Shown piece after piece: positions 30,926 to 44,431 of a stretch of 64,000 nucleotides of DNA. Positions within the stretch are counted from its first letter, which is position 1; each line of letters starts with the position of its first letter. The notes beneath the pieces are model-generated. The model made no database searches, was not told the origin of the DNA, and saw nothing but the letters and a program-made list of their open reading frames with translations. A program made the translations under genes and the position numbers. Source of the DNA: Prochilodus magdalenae (taxonomy: Eukaryota; Chordata; Actinopteri; Characiformes; Prochilodontidae); assembly GCA_024036415.1 (NCBI GenBank), contig JAMWET010003067.1, positions 136,501-200,500 on the forward strand, in the 5' to 3' direction.

Positions 30926-33900
30926 CAACAAGAACAACAACACACCACTTCAAGCTTTTATTTTGAACTGCACTTTGTCTTTTCCAGCTGCTATTGTTGA
31001 CCTCATAGCAACCACCATTATTCAACAAATATGGCATCTACCTCAGTCAGGAAATGAGGGATATATTCCTGATACCGCAGTCAGGAAATGAGGGATGCTT
31101 TCTGTTTAACCCTAAATACATCAGAGAGACCAAGAAAAAATATACTGTTTATACAGACGGCCATTTTGTGGAAATTCTGCAGAGAGAGAGAATCAGACAT
31201 AACATTTCTATCTTGGGTGCACTATGTAGGCAAATGAGTCTGGACCATATCTTTAGATCTTCTGTAATGTTGGTCTGACAATAGCGTGACACTTTTGGGC
31301 ATTTGCAAATTAAAATCTTTCTTTCCTTTTCGCTGGCAACAAAATCATCAAACCCAGTTATTTGACAATGACAGCTGCATTTAGCATGACAAATGGACAA
31401 ACTGAAAATATGGCCCCTTTAATGTACATTAGATTTAGGAATGTGTTTCCTTCTCCTAGAATGTTGTATGATATGAGATATGAGGTTTTGTCACTGTGAT
31501 ATTTCTTATCATATTTTATCCATGAATTATTGTGGCATGTAGCCAACCTCAACTAGTGTTAACTACCAAATAACATATAGCCACACTGTATATCCAAGTA
31601 TAGAGATGTTTCTGGAGTTTGGGTGCGGTCTGGCAGATCCCATTTTATTGGATTGTTTTTTAGGTGAAAGTAAGTACACAGGCTCTGAAAGGGATTACGC
31701 TTAAATGCAGAGTTTTGTGTGCACTTTCCACATATGCAGAGATTACCATAAAATATAAAACACACTTGAAGCAGGGGAGCATATAACTGTATCTAAAGAA
31801 TCTTAGGGGCCCATATGCAACTGAGCCATCTTCAAACAAGAGATGAGGAGGGCGAGCAGGGACAAGGGGCAGCACGAATGGTAACACAATTCACACATAA
31901 AACAACTTTAAAGGAACTAACTTTAGCATTTTTAAAATCATTCAAATAATCATGCTATTCTCGTTTTAAGACCACTACAGTCAGGTTTTGATGTACTTGC
32001 TTCTTTATCAGTTTTCCCACCAGAAGATGTATGTAAAAGCATTTCAAGCTCTGCACATTATTCTTCCACCAGTCATCTCTTTCTCTCTTTTTTGACAGCT
32101 GGCTGTAACAAAACCCAACCTTATACACTGCCATTCCCCCCAAAAATGCACGTGTTGAAATGTACTGCATCTGCTCTACTACTAAACAGATTCCTATGCT
32201 TTAGGTGTCACAAACTGGAGGATCCAAGCGAACAAAGCGTGAATGGATTCTTCCTGCTACAAAACTCACTGAGAATGTCGACTACACCAAAAAAGAATTC
32301 ATAGCCAAAGTAAGGCTTGCCTCTTACACCATATGTCTTTTTTTACATGGTTTTCTCACATGACTGAGTTGGGTGGTGTTAGTCGTAAGGCTTGTTGGAG
32401 CGAAGGTTGGGCCTGGGAGAAAGAGTATGAAAACTTGAGAGGTTAATTAGACTGACAGGCTGTCAAAAGTGCACATCACCTGTGAGCACTAGACAGCTCC
32501 CTCGAGGGATTAACTGTTAATAGTTTATGACTGTGTGTTATTTAAACCAGCTTTAAGTGGCATAACCTGCTTTGTTCAGTTAGGAAATACATATAATAAG
32601 CGAACTACTGACCTTAGAGAAAGCTAGAAAGCTAGCTGGATTTCTCTCTTTGCTTTTCACAGATATTCCTACTGTTACCAACATATCCCCCTTTTCTATC
32701 AGACCATGTTCAGCATATAAAAAGCGTGCAGGTCTCTTAACAATCCATGACCAGACTGTATCTTAACTGCTGTTTCAGATATGGTCTGATAAGCATACAG
32801 AAGACGAGCCGGTGGAGTACAGCCTAACAGGACATGGTGCTGACAAGGAGCCATATAATCTCTTTGTTGTCAATCCCCAGAATGGTTTGGTCAGAATTAC
32901 AGCTGTACTGGACCGGGAGGAAAGATCAGAGTACAATGTGAGTTCCAAGAGTTGTTCTATACTACAAGCTGGTTATAAAAACATAATTTTAGCTGAAATG
33001 AAAGACAGAATTCTTAACTAATGGTAATTACAGCCAATCTATATTGTGTTGTTAGCTAAAAGGACTGGCTCGATACAGAAATGGCAGTTTGGCAGAAGGA
33101 GAAGTTCATCTGAAAATACAAGTCTTGGATCAGAATGACAATCCACCAAAGTTCACCTTAGCCCAAGGTTCGGTGGCAGAATGCAGTAAAATAGGTATGT
33201 AATTATTGATTATTTCCCCCATTATACTGAATGAGAATGGATAATGGATGATATGTGCTTTATACAAATGAGAAGTAGCTTAAAAATGTTAAGTAAAACT
33301 ATTAACCCACAGTCTTCCAAAAAAACCTGGCTTTAAAGGAACAATGTGTAGACATTTTAACATTAACTAAGATTATTGAAAGAATGTAAACAAATAGCAT
33401 TTTTGACAGCATGTCCAAGACATCTATGCACTATGTTGCAGAGATATCTATTCAAGTTAACATGGTAACCAGCTAGTCCTGGCATATTCTGTCTTGTAAT
33501 ACCACTTTGTACCTCAAGAGGCGATTGAGAGTAACTGTAGCATAGCGTTTGCCAACAGTCCAATCATGGCAGGAGTGACAATGATCTTAGTGAGTAGAAG
33601 GGTGAGTTTGATCCTAAACCCACATTTATTCTGGATTGGTAAGCATTAAAGAGGGAGGAGGAGGGACTGTGCATGCTCTGGTGATGTGTTTCCCCTGTTT
33701 GTTTGGAGTATGAATTTGAAACGTTATATCATCTTACAAATTGCTGCTTTAAGAGCAGCAGCAATGCCAGGACTGTATATCAAGTGGACATTTGGTGGCT
33801 TAGGAATGCAAACTCCATAAACCCAAAAATATCTGTATTTATTAAAACTGATCCAGAATACAAATGAACACCAATTTGATTTCTAGTTTTCTTATGTGAA

Positions 33901-36900
33901 TAGACATGATGTCATTAACACTAGATGAACAAGTAACTCTATAGTAAAGCAATAAAAATATAGCAAAGCAATGAAAATATTGCATTAGCGTACAATATTT
34001 AAACTCATTAATGGAGATTGTTTCTGTTCATTCTAAGTGTTTGACTAGACTTAGTGTGAAGTTTCACTTTATACAACCATAATGAAGCTGTTTTACAAAA
34101 CACACATAACAGCACTCTGCTCAGTGTGAGGCCTCTCAGGGAGAGGCTGTTTGACTGACATGCGGAACAACCAGTCAAGCCCCCTTTGTTTTGGCATGGA
34201 GTGAAGGTGGGGGAAAGGGCAGTTTGTGAAAATCCCACTGATATATATATATCATGCTCTAGAAGGCTGGTTTTGCATCACAGTGTCCAGTACAGCCAGC
34301 ACTATTATCATTCAGTGCTCTACAAAAATGCGTATGCGCATATACAGACGTGCAGACAGTCATCTCAAATAAGATAAAGACAAAGGTCAAGCCCTCTTAC
34401 CCCTTTTGAAGTGATGCCATAGATTTTTTGGTTCATTAATGAGCCATGTTTGAAATGTTCTTCAGAGGCACCCTTTACGGCACCTTTATTTTAACAGTGT
34501 GTATCTTTAGAGCAGCAGGTGGGACGTTCTTTAAACATGTGCCCACACTGACCTTTCAGTACATTCTGTGATATTTCTCCAACAACACTACAGGATCTCC
34601 GGTCATGCTGATAAGAGCTGAGGATGCTGATGAGCCAGGAAGTATCAACACCAAAATTGCATACAGTATCGTGAAACAAATACCAGACGGTGATGGCCCC
34701 ATGTTCTCCATTGACAGAAACACTGGGGATCTCTATGTTAAACAGCATACTCTGGACAGAGAGGTAAATAGCAAACAAATTACGTAAAGAATAATATAGA
34801 GTGCATTACTGATGGCTCCCAGTATCTCCACATCTCAGATTTCATACCATAAACATATGTAGAATATTTTGATAGTTGTTTTGAAGTGTGCATTACTTTC
34901 TCACTACAAAGTAGGAGACAACCGAAAGAGATCTCTAACCTTTTCTTTTTCTCATACAGACCCATGACTCTTACATGTTAATAGTGCAGGGCGTGGATAT
35001 GGATGGGGCTCCAGATGGGAACACAGGAACTGGTACAGTGGAGATTAAGGTTCTGGACATCAATGACAATGTTCCCATTCTTGAAAAAGATGAGGTAACA
35101 AAACTTCAGTTCATGCCCATGCAGGTTGCTAGCACACAAGGAAGACGTTTAACTCATTCTGTTTTCCTAAATCAGCACACAGACCATGTTAATGAAGATG
35201 CAGTTGATATGGTTGTGATGAGAATCAAAGCTCTGGACAAAGACCTGGAGTTCACTGATAACTGGCTGGTCCGCTTTATAATCATCGAGGGCAATGAAGG
35301 CGAATTCTTCACTATAGAGACAGATCCTAAAACTAATGAGGGCATCCTAAAGCTGGTCAAGGTAAACACCCACAGCCTGTATTACTGGCTTTAGTGTGCT
35401 GTACTTTAGTATTGTGTCAGTCACTTTTTCTTTTTCACTTTGTCTTTTGCTCCTCCGAAACTACCGTCCTGCATGAAGCCTTTGGATTATGAAAAGGTCC
35501 AAGAGCTGAATTTGAGCCTGGCCATTTCAAATGTGGCACCTCTCATTAATGGGACTGCGGCATCTGTGGATTCAGATTTGGGAACCACTGGAGCTGGAAC
35601 AGGACTTGCAGGGGGAGGAGGAGGACAGGCAGGGGGCGGGGCAGATGGAGTTGAAGGAGGAGGTGGAGGAGCTGCAGAGGGAGTGGCCGGGATGGGTGCA
35701 AGCGTGAAACCTGGTGTTATAATAAGTCACCAACCAGGAGGGAAAAGATACACTGTTAAAATACTTGTAAACAATGTAGCCGATGGCCTAGCCTTTTCAC
35801 CATCTGAGAAGAAGTTTCCTGTGTCAGAGGACCCAAAGAAGATTCAGGTTCCTAAGATCATTGGTTCCTTTCCTGCTCTGGATGGCGACACTGGAAAAAG
35901 TGCCGAAAATGTCAGGTGAGTTCTTCTCCACAGCAGGAAAGTTAAATGTAGCTTTTCTTCTTCATTTTATAAGTATGACATATTACCTTGCAAATGTAGG
36001 TATGCAAAAGGATATGATCCAGAAAACTGGATATCCATAAATCAGGAGACATCAGAAATTCAGCTTGTGAAGGTTCCAGATCGAGAGTCAAAGTTTCTGG
36101 TCAATGGAACCTACTATGCCAAAATCCTCTGCATGACTCAAGGCAAGCATGATGATCTACTGTGCTACCAAAAATAAAATTGCCCTTCCACACCCCACCC
36201 ACACGAGAATTCTTTAAACACAGCTGCAGAAAATGATGTTTCATTGGATTATAATTTGAAATATCTTTTGTCCTCATTCTGAAATAAAAATGTATCTATT
36301 TATCTAGACGTGCCACCGAAGACAGTTACTGGAACCGTTGCTTTGAAGGTGGAGGACGCAAACGACCACTGTCCCAGACTGACCAGCAACTATGAGAGCA
36401 TCTGTTCTGATACTACAATCATAAACGTGACTGCATTTGATCAGGATGTCTATCCAAATGCAGAGCCATATACATTTGTGCTGACAGAGGAGGAGACCCA
36501 TGGAGAGTGGGAAATGGTTCTAGTAAATGGTAAAATAAAACAGCAGACAATGATTATTCCATAATATATACCCCAAAGTATCTATCCAAAAGGTATCCCT
36601 TTTAATTAGTGAATTCAGGTGCGCACCAACAGCTTGTACAATCTCCATAGAGCAGTACTGTCAGTGTGAGCCTAATGTCCCAATGCCCAGTGCCAAGAGT
36701 GAGCCAGAATGGTATAAAGTTCCCCAGAACTGGATTATTAAGCAGCAGAATTGTAACCTTTGGAGTGATCCAATACCTAAGGGACATGTTGGAGTGGTTG
36801 TGTGATCCAAACCTGATCACCTAACATCAGCACCTGACCTCACTAATGCTCTTGTGACTAAATGCATTAAAAGCCACAAAAGAGGAATGTTCCAACGTCT

Positions 36901-39900
36901 AGTGTAGAGCCTTCCCAGAAGAGTAGACACTGTTACTGCAGCAAGGAGGGAGAAATGTCCTAATAACCCTCTTAATCTTAGAATAAATACTGGACGGTCG
37001 ACCGTCTACAAACGTTTAGCAAATAATGTTTGTTCATATGCATGTTGAGAAATTACCATAACCATTAGCATTAACAATATATGAACACAAATCCATTAGT
37101 GTTACATTAATGCACATTCTTTTATGTTTCTATTCGCTCATTCCAAGGAACAACGGTAAGCCTTCATGCCAAGGATTTCCTGTGGCCAGGCTTTTATGAG
37201 CTGACTATGGAGATCTTTGACGTGCAGGGTCTGGGGTGTGAGGATAAACAGAAGGTTCAAGTGGAGGTGTGCACCTGCGAGGAAGGCGACACTTGTGTTG
37301 TGGCACTCAGGGCAGCCCAACAGCACTTGTCCTCAGTCAAAGTGGGAGTTCCAGCCATCGGACTGCTCATGGCCAGCCTAGCACTGCTCATGTGTGAGTT
37401 ATCCATAGAGTTAGTAAAGACACTGCAAACCCAAATGTGCATGGGTGATACCGTTTTGCGTGCATCACATTCACAGTTCCCAGAAATATACACAATATTA
37501 GGATTCTACTTTCAAACAGAAACCGAGTGCTGTCTCTCCGGTGTGTTTTCAGTGGTTCCCATGCTTCTGTTGTTCTGCCAGTGTGGGGTAGTGAACGAAT
37601 TCATGGAGCTGCCTTTTGATGCAAAAGAACACCTTATCTCATACCACACTGAAAGCAAGGGGGAGGACAAGGTGCAGTATATTTTTTTGAAACCTTAAGA
37701 ACCACTTGGCAGAAGGCAGTATTTCCCAAACCTGATCCTGGAGGCCTACACTGCTAAAAAGGATCTCTTGGCATGTCCAATTATTTTATATCTAGTTGAT
37801 GCATCTTACAAGTATTTTGAGTTTATTTTAAGCAAGTTTTAGGTTATTTAACTCATTTCCTTTTTCTACATTACTTTAGACTTTACTTGCTTAAAGCATA
37901 TTTCAGAAAGGCAAAACCTTCTGCCAATATAGTACAATAATCTGGCTTAACAAAATACTTTAAAACATGCTGAATGTTTTGAAATAAGTTAAGAGAACAA
38001 GTTAGAATATATATATTTTTTCAGTATAATTCCCTGCCCAATTCAGTACAGAGCTGTTAAAGCACTGATTAGTAGGATCAGGTGGGTTGGGATAAGGAAA
38101 AACACCAAAACGTAGGGGCAGTTTTGCCTCCAGAATCAGAGTTTAAAAAGTCTGCCTAAAGAACTATGCAAGAAAATATTGAGGGATTGTGAAAGTTGGA
38201 AAAGACGTTGATTTGAGGTATAGGTTCTATGTGGATTTAAAGGTTCTTCCTAAAATCTTTACAAAAATGGTTCTTTAAAAAATAGCCCCTATTTTACTTA
38301 TTTTAGGGACCAAAAGCGGAGGTGTAAAATCCTGGTCCTACAGATTGAACCATCCTGAAGTGTTCAGGTCCATCACACCTGACTCTAATATAGGAGATGC
38401 ACTGTAATGGCTTTTATTACCAGGCTCGGTGTGTTGGATTATGGGTGGAGTTTAACTCTACAGGGAGGTGGATCTACAGGACTAGGTTGCGCACAAGATT
38501 TCTTGTATATCTAGGGATGTTATCAAAGAGCACTTTACTGATTGTCCATGATACATCTGGATTAAGTCACCTTTAGAAGTCTTATGTACGTACATATTCT
38601 TCAAACAGAAATATTTAATGTACAAGGGACTATTTTGCCCCATGATGGATAGCTTCCACCAGAGGTATCCAAAATGTGTTATCTTAGCAGTACAGAGTCA
38701 GTCAAAGGTTTTATAAATTGCAAAGCATTTGCATGTCTTGTTTTTGCCATCCCTATTTATAGGAGGTGCCTCCTCTCAGTGTTCCAGACCAGCAACCTAT
38801 GGCAGTGGGAGCTATTGCTGGTAGCAAAGCGCCCACAGTGTCTTCTACTCAGGTCTACAAACGGGCTATGGAAATTGAGAGCATGCTTGCATACCGAAAC
38901 AACACTTTTTCAACTGGAAGCAATTTCTATTCTTCATCATTCAGGCCTGAGAAGGATGATGTTTATGGAGGGATAGCGCTGCCAGACAGTTTTCTACATG
39001 AATACTTCACTCAGGTAGAGATTTAAAGAGAACAGTATATTGTTGTTTTTTTATGGAAATCAATTTTAAAGTTCATACACCTTTTTTTCTTTTGTGCAGA
39101 AAGCGAGGTTTGCCGCTGAGAACCCTCCTCTCACGGACAGTCTGTTGGTGTACAACTATGAAGGTCAAGATTCTCCTGTAGGCTCACTGGACTGCTGCAA
39201 TCTTCTTGAATCAGGAAATGACATGACATTTCTCAATGGCTTGGGACCAAAATTTATGGCTTTAGCAGAGATTTGCAGTCCATCAAAACCTAGTCCACCA
39301 CCCCCCAGGGTCGAACAAATTGTCCAAACAGTGGATCACACCATAAAAAGTGAGAGCTGTGTCAGCACCAGTTCAGTTACTTTTTCAGAACCTGCACCAT
39401 CTCCACCAGAGCAAAGCAAAGTTGATACCACAGCTCTCAACAACTCCGACACTCCGCACACCATGAATACTAGTCCGGTACAGCTGGTGGCGCAGCAGCC
39501 ACTTTACTATTTGGTAGAACATCAGGCACCAAGAACTGTGATTATTGCTGAGAGACCCAGGCAGGATGCATACTTAATAAATGGCTCAGCAGGGACCAGT
39601 GAGTTCATTCTCCAAGACTCAAACCCAGCACAGGCCTCACTTAGTGGAGTACAACAAGGAACGTACCTGATAAGAGAAACTTCTGTGCTACAGGAAAATT
39701 CACTAACCAACCTCTCAGTTCCTTCCAGTCCTGGAAGCCCAACTTCTCCAATTGTCTTAGTCAAGGGAAGTTGTCTCCAACACCATGATTCAGCCTCTCA
39801 AAGCACGTTCCCTGTGATTCAGAGCCTCATACTACTACAGAGTGAGGATCACGTTGTACCTGCTGTACTTTCACAGGCATGTGCGAAAAAGGAGGCTCAA

Positions 39901-42399
39901 GGCATAAGTGCAGAATATCCTGGAGAGATAGGGAATGTTATGTTTGTCCATGACAAAAATGCCTTAGGCCCCCAAAGGTCAACAGAAGCTCATACAGATT
40001 TACAGTCTCAAGACAGCTCTGTAAGGTTTAGTCCAGCTTTTGTGCAGGACAGAGAGCAGTTCTCAAAGCAGGTTAACACAGACTATACTGCTGATGTGAC
40101 ACAAATGGCTGTTTCCACTCAAATGAATGTAATGCATTCTATTTCTACAGAATTTCCACTAGTCAGATCCAGTACTGCAGACATTCAAGCTAAAGCCAAT
40201 GCTATCAGAAAAGAGCTTGAGGAAGCTATGCTTATTCAGGGCTTCAGCAAACATGCAATACATGCTAGTAGTGAAGACCAGGAGGGTAACCAACCGGTAG
40301 GAGCTATTTCAGTATCACAGGAGGGTGCTGGACAGATTAAAGATGTTGAAATGATAATGATTAACTCGGAAGTGACCCAAGAACCCATTTGTGAACAAAG
40401 TCTTATTAATCAAGTTGAGGAAGAACCAGAATTTGTTGCCTCTCCAACTCCAGGGGTAGAACTGAATGATGGACCAAACCAAGAACTTGCAGAAGCTTCA
40501 AATGTTACTCTTGAGACTCCTGATGTGATTTTGGAGATAGGTACAGAGGTAGGCATAGTCACTGACCTCCAGGTGACTGTGTTTACTAATGAGGAGGACC
40601 TGAAGCCAGAGCCAGAGCAAATAAAACCGGAGGCAGTAAAGGAAAATGAAGATTTTCCTAATATGGCTAACGTGAATGTAGGCCACTTAGAAGAAATCAG
40701 TGCGGCAGTGGAAGAAAGTGAGTCCACAGTGACCCAGGAAGTTGGGCAAAATCTACTTATCCTTTATTCCAAAAAAGAAGTGAAGTTGTCTGATTCTGAC
40801 TCAGAGAGGGAAGATGCAGGAGGTGAACCTAGGTCAAGAACACAAACAACAGAGGACACATCTCCAATGGAGGAAGTAGACCTGAATGAAGAATCAGTCC
40901 AAATACCTGTGGAGGAATTAGACATAAATCCTGAGTTACCACAGTGCATTTCAGGGGTGAATTTGGAGGTAGACACGGGGGTAGGAGTAGTTCCTGATGT
41001 CCTGATAGCTTTGCCTCCTGAAGCTGTAAAACGAGGACTAAAGCCTGAGGAACAAAATACAGAAGAAGTCAAGGAAAATGGTCATGGTCCTAATCAGATT
41101 GATGCTAGAGTCAAATCCTGTTTGATAGGAGATAAGTTAGAGAGTGAAGATGTTGGAGATCAACTTGAGTTAAGCATACAAATAACTGAGGACAACCTTG
41201 TGATGGAACAGGTAGAAATTACACAAGCAGGAGTGAATGATGACTTAGACCAAGAACTTGTGGAGACCCAATCAGACCTGCAAAACCCTGCCAATATGCA
41301 ACAGTCAGCACCAGTTGACCCGCAGAGTAATGAGGATTCAGATTTAGAGGGGGTGATAAGTAATCAGTCAACAGAACTAGAGCAGGTGATAGCTATGAAA
41401 CAGTACATTGAGTTGCTTGAAGTACACAGCGTGGAAGAGATTCAGGTGCAGGCTTCCCCAGGCCAAACGAACCCTCAAGGAACAGGGCACGGCAGCATTC
41501 AGACTGAGTCATCCATCCCTAAGATCTGCTCAGAAATAAGAGAAATGATGGAAAAGGATTTGGACAAAGAAAGTGCCCACAGCGTGCCTGATTGCCAAAC
41601 TCCAGCTAGTCTAAGATTTCAGGAGGAGGTAGACAGGCCAGAAGACATTACAAGGATGCAGGTGGAGATAGACACAGAAGCAGGAGAAGGAGTTCTTGGG
41701 CTTCAGGTAGCTGTACTTACAGAGGAGAAAGTGCATAGTTCAAGGCGAGAACAACTTGAAGTAATGGTAGATCTAGAGGATCATGAAGAAGCCACTGTAC
41801 TCACATGTCAAGCAATGGATTTGGAGAAAGACGAAGACCTTTCAGGGCAAGAGAAATATGGCGTAGAACAAGATATACAACCCTCTGCCATGGAAACGTG
41901 TGCTCAGATAACAGCAAATGATTCTCTAAAAACTACAGGAGCCTGGCTTCATCCTCAAATTGAAGAGTTAGGAGAGGACGAAGTAACTTTAGAACCAGAG
42001 AGTGCAGATAATTCACAAAGTGCTCTTACAAATCTAAAATCAATGCGGGATGGGCTTGAACTTGAAGAGAAGGCCAAACAGATTTTACCGCAAGCTGAAA
42101 CAAAATCCTGCACTTTACAGTCACTGTCAAAGGAAGGGGACTCCTCACCGGACATGGACAGATCAGAGATTTCAGAAACTTCAACACAAGCTGAAAACGA
42201 AGGTGATGTGTTATCAGAGGCTACAGAGCAGGTCTTAGCTACAGTCAGCAGAGCGCCAGAATCAGGATCGGCAGGGTCACAGGCAAAATCAGAAGAGGAA
42301 ACACCAGTGAGCCCTGAAAACAAACGCAGAGGCAGCAAAAAGTCATCAAAAAAAGTAACGAGTCCTAAAAGTCCTGTGGGAAAATGTAAACCACAATGA
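30560..42399 (+). CDS. dsg2: Desmoglein (dsg2-like) copy C, complete, 14 coding exons, giant acidic tail
   Basis: Desmosomal cadherin of about 1889 aa. Exons: 30560-30616, 32205-32309 (SKRTKR cleavage site, mature EWILPA), 32779-32937, 33056-33194 (DQNDNPP), 34594-34763 (DADEPG), 34960-35094 (DINDN), 35176-35361, 35479-35915, 36000-36142 (GC donor), 36308-36529, 37148-37393, 37553-37671, 38763-39014, 39100-42399 (TGA). Residues about 32-667 are extracellular EC repeats and the membrane-proximal domain; the membrane segment is near 650-680 ([23 protein letters not shown]). Exon 14 begins [10 protein letters not shown], then the catenin-binding region with [14 protein letters not shown], and continues as an acidic, repeat-bearing tail of about 1000 residues, far longer than in mammalian desmogleins. 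The gene directly precedes ttr, as DSG2 does in mammals, which supports DSG2 orthology. AATAAA at 42707-42712 is a good poly(A) signal. Confidence 0.94.
30617..32204 (+). other. Copy C intron 1
   Basis: It contains an (AAT)n run at about 30884-30931 and a short direct duplication of 'cagtcaggaaatgaggga' 36 bp apart near 31042 and 31078. No other structure was recognised. Confidence 0.7.
33195..34593 (+). other. Copy C intron 4
   Basis: Besides the MITE at 33337-33748 it contains AT-rich sequence without recognisable features. Copy B intron 4 is much shorter (about 410 bp) and lacks the MITE. Confidence 0.7.
33337..33748. mobile_element. TTAA-flanked MITE, family 1, copy 2
   Basis: It starts AGGAACAATGTGTAGA and ends TCTTACAAATTGCTGCT, with TTAA outside both ends (33333-33336 and 33749-33752). 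The ends match the element at 26109-26434. The interior shares the 'aaccagctagtcctggc' and 'gagtagaaggg' phrases with it. It lies in copy C intron 4. Confidence 0.7.
35575..35712 (+). repeat. Gly-rich insert in the EC3 F-G loop of copy C
   Basis: At the same position as the large insert of copy B, copy C has about 45 residues rich in Gly and Ala (for example [20 protein letters not shown]) followed by KPGVI. It is shorter and different in sequence, so the two loops expanded separately after, or diverged strongly since, the duplication. Confidence 0.85.
36750..37010. repeat. Dispersed repeat, copy 2
   Basis: Related to 22540-22850; both copies lie in introns in the 3' half of a desmoglein gene (intron 10 of C, intron 12 of B). 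Because the introns differ, independent insertion is more likely than duplication with the gene. Confidence 0.55.
37672..38762 (+). other. Copy C intron 12, with a small inverted-repeat element
   Basis: At about 38325-38490 a segment runs from TCCTGGTCCTACAG to CTACAGGACTAGG with 'ccatcacacctgactctaat' and 'ctcggtgtgttggattatgg' between, a palindromic layout like common fish MITEs. The rest is unremarkable. Confidence 0.5.
40410..42396 (+). other. Acidic tail of copy C with degenerate internal repeats
   Basis: This stretch of exon 14 is Glu/Asp/Gln-rich. Three related blocks occur: [19 protein letters not shown] (about 40525), [18 protein letters not shown] (about 40960) and [20 protein letters not shown] (about 41660). 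The first two are followed by LKPE-EQ and VKENxxxPN blocks. The final 30 residues turn strongly basic ([11 protein letters not shown] then TSPKSP). No known domain was recognised. Confidence 0.75.
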
Positions 42400-44380
42400 G
42401 ATTTCAATGAAATAATAACTCATATGGAATCCCATGCAATCACGCTTTTAAGACAAGCAATTTATGCAGGTTATGGTTCTGTACTGCTTAACAGCTCACA
42501 GACTGCACTTGAGAAATATAGTTGCTGGAGCTCATCCTCTGACCCCTTTCATTTCAACAAGCATTCTTCACAATACTAAGCTGTATTATTACAACAGTGG
42601 GTTCATCCAGCGTCTGCGTATTAAATAACTGCATGAATGTGAATTTGAAGGCTTTCTCTATGAATCTGTCTGCACCCATGAGTGTTTTATCTTCTGTTTG
42701 ATTTAGAATAAAGATGTTAAGACATCTACCTGTAGTCTGTAATGGCTCTTTTGGTCTGTTGAGCCCATTTATTTGTGTATTAAGGTTGTAAAGTTTGATG
42801 GTGCTATTCCAACTGTTGTCTGGTTTGGCTGAGCTGCCCTCAGGCTTCCATGGAACTGCTTCAAATACATTTCAAACACGTTCGTTCTGCTAGGTACAAC
42901 CTGCCCTGTCAGCATTTATCTTAGAAAGGCAGTACAGCTCCCTGAGCGTTTGAAGATTCTCCCACTGCCACAGGGACAAACAGAGCCATGCTCGTGAGTC
43001 ATCTTCACTTATGAAACATTATCTCATTCTTGCTTACTTTAAGCTTTCCAGATATCTCCTGCTGCGCACATAGTGCATACTGAGGTCAGTGAGGATGGTT
43101 TGTTTTATTTGGGTTGTTTTTTAAATGTGGCCAGTTTTTTTATAAAATAACTTACTATGTTAAGAAAAAACAAGCAGTATTAGAAAAATATAATTTTAAG
43201 ATTAGATCAATATTCTGATATCTAGGAAATAAAAAAATAAAGACATTCTAAACCAACATTTACAAGAAAACAGTAAGTATTTTTGAGCTACTGGTAGCGG
43301 AAAATAATAAAGAAGAATTTTTTTTTGGTCCCCTTTCATGCAGAAATGAGCATCCACACAAAAGCTAGGGTCACTGACAGACGTATGAAAGTAACACATC
43401 CAAATGTAAGTGCAAAATTCTAACAATACAGGCAAAGACTACTCCTCTGTTTTGCTAAGGTTTCACTGAAAACCCATCAGTATTATTACAGAATGAGTAT
43501 GGTGTATGGTGTGGGGATGTGTAGGGTGTTAGACTGGAAGGGAGAATTTTAAACTAAACACTTTAGCACCATCTAGAGGCGTGTTTGGGTTTGAACACTA
43601 GAGATATCCTAGTACACGGCCTAGAAAGGGTACTTTACAGTTACATTACAGTTAATTGTTAGAGCCCCAAGGTAAAAACACAAGACATAAAAATACATTT
43701 TAAAGGTGCATTACTTTTTGTATTAACTTTTAAAATACATTTAAAAAAAACAGAGAAATTCTGTAGTCAAGAGGGGGTAGATGGGACCCCGTAAACCTAA
43801 AAAATATAACTACAGGACATAGTACAATAACTTTCCTTTACCAAAACCTCTATAGGTCAGGACACAACACTACAGACAACAACATTCGTTCCCTGACAGT
43901 TAGAGTGTTCACAGAGAGAGCGTTCCCCTTGAATTCTGTTCAGAGTATTGTTATTTAACAGCACAAAATTCTGATACATTGATGCAGCTTTTCCTCTGGA
44001 CTGGCACACAAACGCTTTCTTACAACAGTAACTGCCTCAGACCTCTAAATGTTTCATGGGAGAACCCCTCAGCCACTTCTATGACAGAACAAACAGTACT
44101 AGAGCAAAAGGTAAAAGTGTGATCTGCGGACAGGGAGATAGCTGGGAACTAGAAGTGGCTGAAATGCCTTTCCAGCTGTACAGAGAGGTTTCTGAACGAA
44201 TGTGACTGGCTGGACATTACGTTTCTTTCTGAAAACTGAGACGGCTTCCATTGTGCCAACAGATATTTCTGGGGATTAATAACTGAAATTGCCACAAAGG
44301 TCGTTTTGTTTGGAGTTTCACATTCCCCTGCTATTTACTGTGTCAACAGACCGCCCCAGATCTCCCCTGCCGTCACCTGA
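42400..44380. other. 3' UTR of copy C and copy C - ttr spacer
   Basis: AATAAA at 42707-42712 marks the probable end of the copy C transcript about 310 nt after its stop. From there to the ttr promoter I see no gene or repeat family; there are a few A-rich runs. Confidence 0.65.
44332..44339 (+). promoter_or_regulatory. Possible FOXA/HNF3 site of ttr
   Basis: TATTTACT matches the forkhead consensus and sits about 50 bp before the TATA box. Mammalian TTR promoters depend on HNF3 sites at a comparable distance. Assignment is by consensus only. Confidence 0.45.
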
Positions 44381-44386
44381 CCATGG

Positions 44387-44394
44387 TATATAAG
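44387..44394 (+). promoter_or_regulatory. TATA box of ttr
   Basis: TATATAAG lies 45 nt before the start codon, which puts the expected transcription start near 44415-44420 and gives a short 5' UTR of about 15 nt. Confidence 0.85.
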
Positions 44395-44431
44395 ACAGAA
44401 TCAGTCTTACTGCCTGCAGACCTCTTTCACC

